A stretch of DNA of 54,440 nucleotides from Oscillospiraceae bacterium (lineage in GTDB: Bacteria > Bacillota > Clostridia > Oscillospirales > Oscillospiraceae): assembly GCA_016286665.1 (NCBI GenBank), contig JAEETX010000007.1, forward strand, positions 1-54,440, given 5' to 3'. Below the pieces are notes generated by a model, which saw nothing but the letters and a program-made list of their open reading frames with translations, did not search any database and was not told where the DNA came from. Made by a program: the position numbers and the translations under genes. Shown piece by piece: positions 1 through 7,170 of this stretch (position 1 is the stretch's first letter; each line of letters starts with the position of its first letter).

Positions 1-122
1 TCATGTTCCGTCATATTGCCCGAAAATCTTGGCCAATACAGGAAGTATTCCCCGCGATTTTCAGACAATCTGACGAAAATTCTGACTGCGCAATCTGCGC
101 ACCAGAATTGTGCGGTGTTGCC
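1..122 (-). repeat. Truncated copy of a 161-nt inverted-repeat element
   Basis: Read on the minus strand, this stretch matches the element at 10012-10172 almost base for base (GGCAACACCGCACAATTCT end, then the same internal hairpins). It runs off the window start, so only about 120 of 161 nt are visible. It ends at 122, two bases from the stop codon of the ECF S-component gene, and so would lie in that gene's 3' untranslated region. Confidence 0.85.
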
Positions 123-123
123 T

Positions 124-741
124 TTATTTTTTCTCTCTCAGCGGAAGAATCTTCGCGTGATAGAGGGCGACGCCCACGAAGCCGGAAATGAGGGTGCAGA
201 CCACCATTTCCACCACGGCGTTGATGCCCACGAAGGCGCAGACGAAAACCAGGAAGCTCCGGCCGTTCATCAGGCCCTGCACATAATCCGTGTTCCCGAA
301 GAGCAGCACCAGGGCGCTCATGAAGAAAGCGGTGTTGAGGAACGCGGAGAAGAAGCCCGCCAGGAAGCAGGCGGGACGGGGTCCGGGCTTCTTTTCAAAG
401 AGCCGGAACAGCACCCCCACCAGGAAGCCGTCCAGCGCGCGGGGAATGAAGCGCTGGATGAAAGCCAGGAAGGGGTCGATGCTGAACAGGATGGCCCCCA
501 TGCCGCTGGGGACGCCCACGCCGATGCACTGGAGGAAGCTCAGCAGCCCGAAAACGCAGCCCATGACCAGACCTCCCACCGGCCCCAGGGCGATGGCCGC
601 CATGGCGATGGGGATCACGTTCAGGGTGATGGAAAGCGGGCCGATGGGGATGGTCCCGATGGGGGTGAAGCTGAAAAGGATCAGCAGCGCCGTCATCAGA
701 CCCATGATCGCCAAGGCCCGCACATTCGACTTCTTGTTCAT
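124..741 (-). CDS. ECF transporter S component, probably for pantothenate (PanT-like)
   Basis: This 205-aa membrane protein is the substrate-binding subunit of an energy-coupling-factor vitamin importer; it would dock with shared EcfT/EcfA subunits encoded elsewhere. It is almost entirely hydrophobic, with about six segments. An N-terminal stretch (ALAIMGLMTALLILF, then FTPIGTIPIGPLSITLNVIP) and a following LGPVGGLVMGCVFGLLSF are typical of S components. The start at 741 is chosen over an upstream ATG at 828 because AGGAGGT lies 7 nt before it and the hydrophobic core begins soon after. The gene is divergent from coaBC, which consumes phosphorylated pantothenate, so pantothenate is the likely substrate; this is inference. 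Riboflavin, folate or another vitamin cannot be excluded. Confidence 0.8.
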   Translation of the reverse strand: MNKKSNVRALAIMGLMTALLILFSFTPIGTIPIGPLSITLNVIPIAMAAIALGPVGGLVMGCVFGLLSFLQCIGVGVPSGMGAILFSIDPFLAFIQRFIPRALDGFLVGVLFRLFEKKPGPRPACFLAGFFSAFLNTAFFMSALVLLFGNTDYVQGLMNGRSFLVFVCAFVGINAVVEMVVCTLISGFVGVALYHAKILPLREKK

Positions 742-947
742 TTTTCTTACCTCCTGCTGCCGCTCCCGCTGACGGGGATGCGACGCTATGGTTTTGGGAA
801 ACGCCGTTGTCTGCGGCGCGCGAGGCAACGGGTGGTGTTTCCTTTGGGGATGCGCTTCGGTCCCTGCCCCTCGGGCTCCGCACCGCGGATGCCCGGAGGC
901 CGCCGGAAGACGCCCCTCTGCGGTTTCTATCTAACCGTATTGCGGTC
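742..947 (-). promoter_or_regulatory. Long GC-rich leader of the ECF gene, possibly structured
   Basis: About 200 nt lie between the minus-strand promoter and the start codon. The stretch has no convincing ORF. It includes the inverted repeat CCGTTG...CAACGG (802-829) and two copies of CGCATCCCC (770-780 and 846-855). A vitamin-transporter leader of this length suggests a riboswitch or attenuator. I do not recognise a TPP, FMN, cobalamin or THF aptamer core. The remaining 948-1057 holds the two divergent promoters. Confidence 0.35.
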
Positions 948-975
948 ATTATAGCACGGGTTTCCCAAATTGCAA
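948..975 (-). promoter_or_regulatory. Sigma-A-type promoter for the ECF S-component gene
   Basis: On the minus strand: TTGCAA (970-975), a 16-nt spacer, then TATAAT (948-953). It lies about 207 nt upstream of the start codon, which creates the long leader. Confidence 0.7.
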
Positions 976-998
976 GAGCGACTTTCCTGTCTTCCCGG

Positions 999-1027
999 TT
1001 GCCATTTTTCCCGGCGGAGGATATAAT
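999..1027 (+). promoter_or_regulatory. Sigma-A-type promoter for coaBC
   Basis: TTGCCA (999-1004), a 17-nt spacer, then TATAAT (1022-1027). It is back-to-back with the ECF-gene promoter; the two -35 boxes are only 23 nt apart, so both genes could be co-regulated. Confidence 0.75.
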
Positions 1028-1057
1028 AAGGACAACCATCCACGGGAGGCGACGCCG

Positions 1058-2281
1058 ATGCTGAAAGGAAAGACCGTGCTTCTGGGTGTCACCGGGGGGA
1101 TCGCCGCCTATAAGGCGGCCGCCCTGGCTTCGGCCCTGGTGAAGCAGCATGCTCAGGTGGACGTGGTGATGACGAAGAATGCGACGGAATTCATCACCCC
1201 CCTCACCTTCGAGCATCTCACCGCGCGGAAGGCCTATACGGAAACCTTCGACCGCTTCACGGCAAACGAGGTGGAGCATATCGCCCTGGCGGATCGGGCG
1301 GACCTGGTGATCGTGGCGCCGGCCACGGCCAATGTCTGCGCGAAGATCGCCCACGGTCTGGCGGACGACATGCTGACGACCACCCTGCTGGCCTGCCGCT
1401 GCCCGCGGCTCATCGCCCCGGCCATGAACACGCACATGCTGCAAAACCCCGTCACCCAGGACAATCTGGCTCTGCTGGAAAAATACGGCTGGACCGTCAT
1501 CCCCCCCGCCACGGGCCGTCTGGCCTGCGGCGACGTGGGGCCCGGCAAGCTGCCGGAGCCGGAGACCATCCTGCAATACATCCTGCGGGAGCTCGCCCTG
1601 CCCCACGACCTTACGGGAAAGCGCATCCTGGTCACCGCCGGGCCCACCCAGGAGCCTCTGGACCCGGTGCGCTATCTCTCCAACCATTCCTCCGGCAAGA
1701 TGGGCTACGCCATCGCCCGCATGGCCATGCTGCGGGGGGCGGAGGTCACCCTGGTCAGCGGCCGTACCGCCCTGGAGCCCCCGCCCTTTGTGGAAACGGT
1801 GCCGGTGGTGACGGCGGAGGACATGTTCGAGGCGGTGACGGCGCGCGCCGAAAAGGCGGACTGGATCATCAAGGCCGCCGCCGTGGCGGACTACACCCCC
1901 GCGGAGGTGGCGGAAAACAAGCTCAAGAAAAAAGAGGGGGACCTTTCCATTCCCCTGAAGCGCACCCGGGATATCCTGCTGTGGCTGGGGCAGCACCGCC
2001 GGCCGGGTCAGCTCCTGGCGGGCTTCTCCATGGAGAGCGAGCACGTGTTGGAAAACAGCCGCGCCAAGCTCACAAAGAAGAATGCGGACATGATCTGCGC
2101 CAACGATCTCCGGCAGGCGGGGGCGGGCTTCCGGGTGGATACCAACATCCTCACCCTCATCACCGCGGAGGACAGCCGGGAGCTGCCCCTCCTCAGCAAG
2201 GAGGAAGCCGCCCTGGCAGTCCTGGACCGCTTGCTGGAATTGGAGAAAAGCGAACAAGAAAAGCGGGCTGTCTCCTCATAG
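1058..2281 (+). CDS. coaBC: Bifunctional phosphopantothenoylcysteine decarboxylase / phosphopantothenate-cysteine ligase
   Basis: This cytoplasmic enzyme makes 4'-phosphopantetheine for coenzyme A: the CoaB half ligates cysteine to phosphopantothenate using CTP, and the CoaC half decarboxylates the product using FMN. The 407-aa length is normal. The CoaC domain (about 1-185) shows the active-site histidine in VEHI (His74), the APAMN motif (120-124) and the catalytic cysteine in RLACGDVGPGK (Cys157). The CoaB domain (about 187-395) has ITAGPT-type GPTQEPLDPVRYLSNHSSGKMG (split here: nucleotide loop, then Asn209) and the KLKKK motif with Lys289. GGGAGG precedes the ATG by 8-9 nt. All catalytic residues known from E. 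coli Dfp appear present. The divergent transporter suggests a small CoA-supply unit. Confidence 0.97.
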   Translation: MLKGKTVLLGVTGGIAAYKAAALASALVKQHAQVDVVMTKNATEFITPLTFEHLTARKAYTETFDRFTANEVEHIALADRADLVIVAPATANVCAKIAHGLADDMLTTTLLACRCPRLIAPAMNTHMLQNPVTQDNLALLEKYGWTVIPPATGRLACGDVGPGKLPEPETILQYILRELALPHDLTGKRILVTAGPTQEPLDPVRYLSNHSSGKMGYAIARMAMLRGAEVTLVSGRTALEPPPFVETVPVVTAEDMFEAVTARAEKADWIIKAAAVADYTPAEVAENKLKKKEGDLSIPLKRTRDILLWLGQHRRPGQLLAGFSMESEHVLENSRAKLTKKNADMICANDLRQAGAGFRVDTNILTLITAEDSRELPLLSKEEAALAVLDRLLELEKSEQEKRAVSS

Positions 2282-2321
2282 CCGAAAGACGGATCAGAGG
2301 CAGCGCCGCCGGAGAAGGAAG

Positions 2322-2376
2322 CCAATACCGCAGGATTCCGGCGCGCAGATCGCGCAGTCAGGATCCCGCGGTATTT
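2322..2376 (+). repeat. Miniature, diverged copy of the 161-nt element (hairpin)
   Basis: The segment begins CCAATACCGCAGGATTC and closes with GGATCCCGCGGTATT, so its ends pair as an imperfect hairpin. Its first ~46 nt align with the first part of the element at 10012 (shared blocks include GCGCAGAT and GCGCAGTCAG), with many C/T and A/G differences. It looks like an old or internally deleted family member. It sits between coaBC and the PPOX gene and may also act as a coaBC transcript end. Confidence 0.6.
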
Positions 2377-2405
2377 TCTATGTGTACGCGATGGGAGGAT
2401 TTTCC

Positions 2406-2882
2406 ATGTTCAGACCAATGAGACGTTTGAAACAGCAGCTGAGCGAGGACGACTGCCTTGCCGTTCTGGCGACGGAGCGGCGCGGCGTCCTCTCCATGCT
2501 CGGAGACGACGGATACCCGTACGGCATCCCGATGAACCACTGGTATTGCCCGAGCGACGGGAAGCTCTATTTCCACGGCGCGAAAAGCGGCCACAAGATC
2601 GACGCGATCACGAAATGCGAAAAAGTGAGCTACTGCGTGTATGACGCCGGGTATCGCAAGGAAGGGCAGTGGGCATTGAACGTGCGCTCCGTCGTCGTCT
2701 TCGGGCGGATCGGGTTCGTGACGGACGAAAAGAAGGTCCGGGAAATCGGCGAAAACCTGCTGCGGAAATTTACGGACGACGAAGCTTACATTCAGAATGA
2801 GATCCTGAACGCATTGCCCAGAGCACAGTGTCTGGTGCTGACGATCGACCACATGAGCGGAAAACTCGTGAATGAGTCCTGA
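2406..2882 (+). CDS. Pyridoxamine 5'-phosphate oxidase-family flavin-binding protein (NimA-like)
   Basis: This 158-aa protein has the split-barrel flavin-binding fold of the PPOX superfamily. The N-terminal pattern MRRLKQQLSEDDCLAVL, the GYPYGIPMNHWY segment and the FHGAKSGHKIDAI loop are typical of the NimA/5-nitroimidazole-reductase-like subgroup found in anaerobes. Members bind FMN or F420 and reduce small oxidised compounds, but most are uncharacterised. The ATG at 2406 is chosen over one at 2382 because GGGAGG lies 7 nt upstream and the family usually starts MRRxxQ. It stands alone after the coaBC hairpin and converges with the DUF434 operon. The substrate is unknown. Confidence 0.85.
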   Translation: MFRPMRRLKQQLSEDDCLAVLATERRGVLSMLGDDGYPYGIPMNHWYCPSDGKLYFHGAKSGHKIDAITKCEKVSYCVYDAGYRKEGQWALNVRSVVVFGRIGFVTDEKKVREIGENLLRKFTDDEAYIQNEILNALPRAQCLVLTIDHMSGKLVNES

Positions 2883-2911
2883 CGGCCCTTCAGCACCGGT
2901 CCGCTTGTAAC

Positions 2912-3601
2912 CTACTCCCACACCTGCATCGGCTGCACCCCGTGCTTCTCCGCACAGCGTGCCGCCAGATTCACCCAGCTTTTGCAGTGATCCAGGATGA
3001 TGGAATCGGAGGTGACGACGTTTTCTTTCCCGTAAAGCTCCCGATCGACATCCCTGTGTATCCGAATGTCCAGGGCAAAAGGGCGGCCCTCTCCGGCTTC
3101 GGCGATCAGCGTCTTCAGGCGGCCCGAATTGGAAACCGGCTCATCCAGCAGGATATGGACCGTTTCCGCCTTTATCTCCCCCAGGGCGTCGAGGAGCATG
3201 CCGACGGCTTCTTCCGTCTCCGGGATGATCCTGTAGGTGCCCCGCAATGCCGCCAGATCCCGGATCGTACCGTCCATGCCGCGGAAAAGGATGGACGAGC
3301 TCAGCATGACCTCCAGCGTGATGATCGTGTTGAACCCGTCGATCCAGACCTCGCCGCCGGAAGCCTTCTCTTTTTCCCGGCGGGTTTTCAGCTGCGCCTT
3401 TGTCGCAAGGCTGCGCATGATCGCCAGCCGCTGGCGCTCAGAGAGGAGAAAATGGTTCCCGACGAAAGCGGACGCCTGTTTCAGATCGTAGCCTTCATTG
3501 ATCAGATAACCGATGTGGCGGGAGGCCGTCCGCATGGTCTCCAATGCCGAAGCGGAGAAATTCTTCTCATCCTCCGGCACATATCCCCGTTTCGCGTTCA
3601 T
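2912..3601 (-). CDS. DUF434 domain-containing protein
   Basis: This 229-aa soluble protein matches the DUF434 (COG2454) family. The N-terminal half is helical and the C-terminal half carries the family hallmark WIDGFNTIITLE followed by a GTYR segment, then a Rossmann-like part with LDEPVSNSGRLK and SDSIILD. The acidic DGFN and DSIILD motifs recall PIN/Toprim-type nuclease folds, but no activity is established to my knowledge. It starts 3 nt after the Nudix stop codon, so it is the last gene of a GIY-YIG/Nudix/DUF434 operon. The operon has a nucleic-acid or nucleotide maintenance flavour; this is inference only. Confidence 0.8.
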   Translation of the reverse strand: MNAKRGYVPEDEKNFSASALETMRTASRHIGYLINEGYDLKQASAFVGNHFLLSERQRLAIMRSLATKAQLKTRREKEKASGGEVWIDGFNTIITLEVMLSSSILFRGMDGTIRDLAALRGTYRIIPETEEAVGMLLDALGEIKAETVHILLDEPVSNSGRLKTLIAEAGEGRPFALDIRIHRDVDRELYGKENVVTSDSIILDHCKSWVNLAARCAEKHGVQPMQVWE

Positions 3602-3604
3602 GGG

Positions 3605-4327
3605 TCATTCCCCTGCCGTTCCGTTCAGATATTCTCTCAGCACCCGGAGGCCGCCGGCCGGCACGCAGAAGCGGTCCCGGGACTTGTGGATCTCGTCCCA
3701 CACCGCGTCGAGATCAAACCAGCGGACTTCAGACACCTCCGATTGCTGAAGGGTCAGATTCCCGATCTCCACGGGCGCGTCGTACACATAGACCCAGGTG
3801 ACCTCATTATCCCGAAACATCCGGCCGTGAAACTCTTTTTCATACCGGATACGGAAGGTTCCGGCATATCGGAGTTCTTCCGGCGCTGCGAAAATACCGA
3901 GCTCCTCCGCCAGTTCCCGGATCGCAGACGCCTTCGGCTCGTCGCCGGCGGGGATATGGCCTGCGGAGGACGTGTCGAACATGCCGGGGAAGGATTCCTT
4001 TTCCTCGCTCCGCTTTTGCAGCAGGATGTCGCAGCCGCCGTCTTCGGGCCGGATCACCCAGACATGGGCCGTGCGATGGAGAACACCGTTTTTATGCGCC
4101 TCGTCACGGGAAACGACTTCCCCGGTGGGACGGCCGTCTTCTGTCACGATATCCAGGCATTCCATATCCAGCCCCATTTTCTCCGAGAGATCATGGAGGC
4201 TTTTTTCATACTGTGCTCTGGAGATCGCTCCGTGTTCCAGAAATTTGATGAGCGTCTGCTTCTGGGAATAGAAAAGCTGTTTCAGCTTGTCCTCATACGT
4301 CATGGAGGCCCGTTCTTCTGCCGTCAT
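3605..4327 (-). CDS. Nudix hydrolase (YfcD/IDI-like subgroup)
   Basis: This 240-aa enzyme hydrolyses nucleoside diphosphates linked to another moiety, or a related pyrophosphate. A helical N-terminal region (about 1-65) precedes the Nudix domain. The Nudix box reads SAGHIPAGDEPKASAIREL followed by AEELGIF: the REUxEExGU half is intact, while the upstream Glu position is an Asp, as is common in this subgroup. The ATG at 4327 overlaps the GIY-YIG stop codon as ATGA, which together with AAGGA 9 nt upstream decides the start. It is translationally coupled to its neighbour. The substrate is not predictable from sequence. Confidence 0.88.
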   Translation of the reverse strand: MTAEERASMTYEDKLKQLFYSQKQTLIKFLEHGAISRAQYEKSLHDLSEKMGLDMECLDIVTEDGRPTGEVVSRDEAHKNGVLHRTAHVWVIRPEDGGCDILLQKRSEEKESFPGMFDTSSAGHIPAGDEPKASAIRELAEELGIFAAPEELRYAGTFRIRYEKEFHGRMFRDNEVTWVYVYDAPVEIGNLTLQQSEVSEVRWFDLDAVWDEIHKSRDRFCVPAGGLRVLREYLNGTAGE

Positions 4328-4572
4328 GGTCCGGATTCCTTTATCAGCTCCAGTTTTTCCTCGCGGGTCATCCGCTTGATGTGCCATTCCCGGCTGCGCG
4401 CATCATGCCTGTCGCCGTGTTCTTCATAATACACCAGTTCCACGGGCAGCCGGGAGCGCGTGTATTTCGCGCCGCTGCCGCTGTTGTGGGCGGCAAGACG
4501 CGCGGCGAGATCCGTTGTCCAGCCGCAGTAGAGCGTATCGTCGGAGCAGCGAAGAAGGTAGACGTAGTTCAT
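4324..4572 (-). CDS. GIY-YIG nuclease superfamily protein (YhbQ/UPF0213-like)
   Basis: This 82-aa single-domain protein has the GIY-YIG fold. The hallmark reads MNYVYLLRCSDDTLYCGWT (YVYLL then YCGWT replace GIY and YIG), followed by the catalytic-type arginine in LAARLAAHNSG and the conserved AREWHIKRMTREEKLELI C-terminal helix (here SREWHIKRM). The length fits YhbQ/YazA. Standalone members have been linked to DNA repair, but the biochemical role is unsettled. The ATG at 4572 has GGGAG 8 nt upstream; a longer reading from 4665 adds non-conserved low-complexity sequence and is rejected. It is the first gene of a three-gene operon. Confidence 0.9.
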   Translation of the reverse strand: MNYVYLLRCSDDTLYCGWTTDLAARLAAHNSGSGAKYTRSRLPVELVYYEEHGDRHDARSREWHIKRMTREEKLELIKESGP

Positions 4573-4758
4573 GATCTTTTCTCCCACGGAAGGCGGCCAA
4601 GCGGCCGGAACAGCGCGCTCCTCCGTTCCCCGCATCGGTTCCCTTCCCTTTTGGCGCGGGAGCATCCGTTCCGTTTTCGCCGCCTCCTGCCGCTGCGCCT
4701 CCGGGGCGCGGCGGCTTTTATACGCAAATTCAATAAAAACATGTAAGTGTTTTTATTG

Positions 4759-4910
4759 GCCGGATGCCTTCGCATCCGGCGAAACGCATACAATGCGAGG
4801 TGATTTGCAGTACAATACGATCTTTTTCCAGCCGAAGGGCTGGAAAACTGCGGTGAGACTTCACCGCAGCCATCAAACGATTTTCAATCGTTTGATGGAA
4901 GATCAGTATT
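4759..4910. repeat. Cluster of five hairpins, three enclosed in a cloverleaf-like stem
   Basis: The 336-nt gap 4573-4908 holds no gene. Five near-perfect hairpins follow each other: 4759-4780, 4785-4797, 4824-4847, 4848-4869 and 4870-4898 (13-bp stem CCATCAAACGATT). The last three are enclosed by an outer stem, AATACGATCTT (4814-4824) with AAGATC-A-GTATT (4899-4910), which gives a four-way junction. The outer stem reaches into the stop codon of the histidine phosphatase gene (4909-4911), so the structure forms that transcript's 3' end. The rest, 4573-4758, shows no clear feature beyond an A/T-rich stretch that may carry the promoter of the GIY-YIG operon. Confidence 0.75.
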
Positions 4911-5472
4911 ATATTTCCACGGGAACCGTCCAGCCGCCGTCCGGCAGGTGTTCCGCCGTGTACACCGCGCAGTTTTTGATGTTCTTTGACCAATAGCTGC
5001 CGCCCGAATCCGGCGTCAGGTATTCCAGGATGCCTTTCATGGCGATGGCATGGGTGGAAACCAGGATGTTGCCGTCCCTTTGGCAGCAGTCCTCCATAAA
5101 CGCGCCGCCTCTGCGCACCACGCTTTCCAGCGGTTCCATCCCCTCCGGTGCGGGATTATGGACGAAATCCCGGAAAAACGTCATCACCTCCGGGCCCAGC
5201 TCCCGGAGACTCTTTCCCTCGTAAGGGCCGTATTCCATCTCGATCAGCCGCTCGTCAATGACCGGTTCGATATCCGGCGCAATGATCTCCGCCGTGCGGA
5301 TCGCACGGATGAGCGGGCTGGAATAGACGGCGTCAAAGGCGACGCCCCTCAGCCGCCCGGCCGCCTCCTGCGCCTGCCGGATGCCGGTTTCATTCAGCGG
5401 ATGATCGCTCCTGCCCTGAAGGGCATTGCCGATGTTCAGTTCTGTCTGGCCGTGGCGGATAATGTAGATCAT
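4909..5472 (-). CDS. Histidine phosphatase family protein (phosphoglycerate mutase-like)
   Basis: This 187-aa cytoplasmic enzyme transfers phosphate through a phosphohistidine. The N-terminal MIYIIRHGQTELN contains the catalytic RHG motif (His7), and the second catalytic histidine is in STHAIAMKG near residue 142. YSSPLIRAIRTAEII and the acidic EMEYGPYEG segment are typical of the broad-specificity GpmB/CobC-like branch. The ATG at 5472 has GGAGGGAG about 6 nt upstream; the ORF could extend upstream only through an unlikely Arg/Ser-rich leader. It lies 77 nt downstream of the lipoprotein gene on the same strand and may be co-transcribed. The substrate is unknown. Confidence 0.92.
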   Translation of the reverse strand: MIYIIRHGQTELNIGNALQGRSDHPLNETGIRQAQEAAGRLRGVAFDAVYSSPLIRAIRTAEIIAPDIEPVIDERLIEMEYGPYEGKSLRELGPEVMTFFRDFVHNPAPEGMEPLESVVRRGGAFMEDCCQRDGNILVSTHAIAMKGILEYLTPDSGGSYWSKNIKNCAVYTAEHLPDGGWTVPVEI

Positions 5473-5549
5473 CGATCTCCCTCCGTGGAATCGTTTTCTT
5501 CCCGACGACGCCCGCGATGCTCGTCCGCGGCGGCGCTTCGCGTCTTCGA

Positions 5550-6941
5550 TCAATAAATGGGCTCCATCGCGGTGAAAACGGCGCGGCCCTCCCGCAGCGT
5601 GAAGGGGAACTCCAGGACGTCGGTCTCGCCGGTCAGCACCCAGTCGCCGGTTTCGTCGTCATAGTCCTGGCGATGGATCGTCACGACGACCTTGCCGCCC
5701 TCGCCCTCCAGCTGCGCAGCATAGTCCACCGAGGCGATGGTGATGTCGTCTCCCCGGCCCGCGTCGGCCGCGTAGAGGACGCCGTCGAATTCACGGAGCA
5801 CGTCGTCTCCGGCAAGCTGTTCCTCCACGAAGCTCTCGTCCACATACCGGGACAGCATCTCTTTCACATCGGCAAGGGTGTGGACGTTCGGATCGTCGAC
5901 GCGGCAGTACCAGTGGTCGCCCTCTGAGCGTCTGTCGTTCCAGTCCACCGGCGCGCGGGCTTCCAGCCAGCTCCACAGGCTCTGCGCCTCGTGGAAGTCG
6001 CCGATCACCCGGGCTTCCATGGGCAGATCAAGGAGCTGCTCGCCGTAGGCGTTCAGGAAGCGGCTGATCGAGCCGTAGGGGATCTGGAACACCGGCACGC
6101 CGACGGCGTGGGGCGCGAGGTCATATTCCTGGAAGAAGACCGTCATGCCCTCCGCGCCGAAATAGACTTCAAAGCTCTCCTTTTCCAGGAGCCGGTTGAA
6201 CCAGTCCCCATAATAGCCCTCCCGGAATTCGCTGGCGGAGATCTGTTCGGCGACTTCGTAGGCGACGGTCTCCCGCAGCTCCGCCGGGCGGTCGGTCAGG
6301 TCCATCAGGTCGACGAACCTTCCGCCGCCGAGGTCGTAATTCCAGGCGCGCAGACCATAGTCCGGGTGCGCGCCGCCCAGATAGGCGTAATCACTCTCCA
6401 AAACGCTCAGCAGGCCGCCCTGCCGATGAATATCCGCGACCGTGATCTCCCTGCCGACGGGGGGCATCTCGTCGCCGGACTCCTTCCGCATTTCGTAGAT
6501 CGTGCGTCCTTCTTCCTCGATGTCGATATCCCAGACGCCGACGGCGGCCGTCGCATCGTTGAAGGCTTTGCAGACGGAAAGCTGCTGCGCCGTCACGCCG
6601 CGCCCGGGTTCGGTCCCGGAGAAGACCTCGCCGCTGGTGCTGACCAGCGCCAGCACCGGCCACTCGACGCTCTCCGCGGCGATCACCGTGCCGTCCTCCG
6701 CCTTGTACTCCCGCTCGGAGCGCTCCACCTGCACCGTGAAGTCCCATTCCTCGGCTGCGGGTTCGGTGGTCGGTTCCGGGGTCGGTTCCGGCGTAGGCTC
6801 CGGGGTAGGCTCCGGGGTCGGTTCCGGTGCGGGCGCCTGGGTCGGCTGCTGGGTCGGCTCCGGGGCGGGTTCCGTCTTCGTGCAGCCGAAAAGGCTCAGC
6901 ACCAGCAGGAGCGTCAAAAGAAAGACAACCGTTTTTTTCAT
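5550..6941 (-). CDS. Secreted lipoprotein with RsiV-like DUF3298 region
   Basis: This 463-aa protein has a type II signal peptide with lipobox LSLFGC (Cys20), so it should be anchored on the outer face of the membrane. A Pro/Glu/Thr linker made of PEPT repeats (about 25-62) follows. Residues about 65-320 resemble the DUF4163/DUF3298 module of RsiV-type proteins: a beta-rich start, SDYAYLGGAHPDYGL, and the FLNAYGEQLLDLP end. RsiV binds lysozyme, but here there is no transmembrane anti-sigma part and no adjacent sigma-factor gene. A second domain (about 330-463, ADVKEMLSRYVDESF onward) I do not recognise with confidence. A cell-envelope or ligand-sensing role is plausible. Confidence 0.75.
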   Translation of the reverse strand: MKKTVVFLLTLLLVLSLFGCTKTEPAPEPTQQPTQAPAPEPTPEPTPEPTPEPTPEPTTEPAAEEWDFTVQVERSEREYKAEDGTVIAAESVEWPVLALVSTSGEVFSGTEPGRGVTAQQLSVCKAFNDATAAVGVWDIDIEEEGRTIYEMRKESGDEMPPVGREITVADIHRQGGLLSVLESDYAYLGGAHPDYGLRAWNYDLGGGRFVDLMDLTDRPAELRETVAYEVAEQISASEFREGYYGDWFNRLLEKESFEVYFGAEGMTVFFQEYDLAPHAVGVPVFQIPYGSISRFLNAYGEQLLDLPMEARVIGDFHEAQSLWSWLEARAPVDWNDRRSEGDHWYCRVDDPNVHTLADVKEMLSRYVDESFVEEQLAGDDVLREFDGVLYAADAGRGDDITIASVDYAAQLEGEGGKVVVTIHRQDYDDETGDWVLTGETDVLEFPFTLREGRAVFTAMEPIY

Positions 6942-6998
6942 GGCTGGATTTTCCTTTCAAAAGACTTTGGGGAAACGCGCGCAAAACTCTCAAAACGA

Positions 6999-7027
6999 AG
7001 CATACCACAGTTTTCTCCGTCTCTCAA
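6999..7027 (-). promoter_or_regulatory. Promoter for the RsiV-like lipoprotein gene
   Basis: On the minus strand: TTGAGA (7022-7027), a 17-nt spacer, then TATGCT (6999-7004), about 58 nt before the ATG. Confidence 0.55.
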
Positions 7028-7110
7028 CTGCTTCCTTCGCATAACCCGCGCGGCAGACGAACTTCTGCAGGATGACGGGAGCAAAACGCCCCGCCGCGCT
7101 GCTTCCGGAT

Positions 7111-7139
7111 TTGACATTCTTCTCTCCGGCTTCTATAAT
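7111..7139 (+). promoter_or_regulatory. Near-consensus promoter for the DUF937 gene
   Basis: TTGACA (7111-7116), a 17-nt spacer, then TATAAT (7134-7139). Both boxes are perfect, which makes this the strongest-looking promoter in the window. Confidence 0.88.
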
Positions 7140-7170
7140 GATCACAACAACATGAAGGAGATGTTCCAAA

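Noticed and set aside
395-2257. Long reading frame on the minus strand across the ECF gene and coaBC
   Set aside because: It is antisense to strongly supported genes, has a His/Arg/Gly-rich composition and no domain pattern: a GC-rich shadow frame. The same holds for long frames opposite 11647-14034, 20824-22998, 28237-29982, 30190-32781, 34002-36452 and 42983-45115.
4814-4910. A tRNA or tmRNA-like gene in the cloverleaf
   Set aside because: Arm lengths, absence of T-loop GGTTCGA-type and D-loop sequences, no acceptor CCA context and no anticodon loop of seven rule out a tRNA.
5550-6941. An anti-sigma factor rsiV with linked sigma factor
   Set aside because: There is a lipobox rather than a transmembrane anti-sigma N-terminus, and no sigma-factor gene is near.
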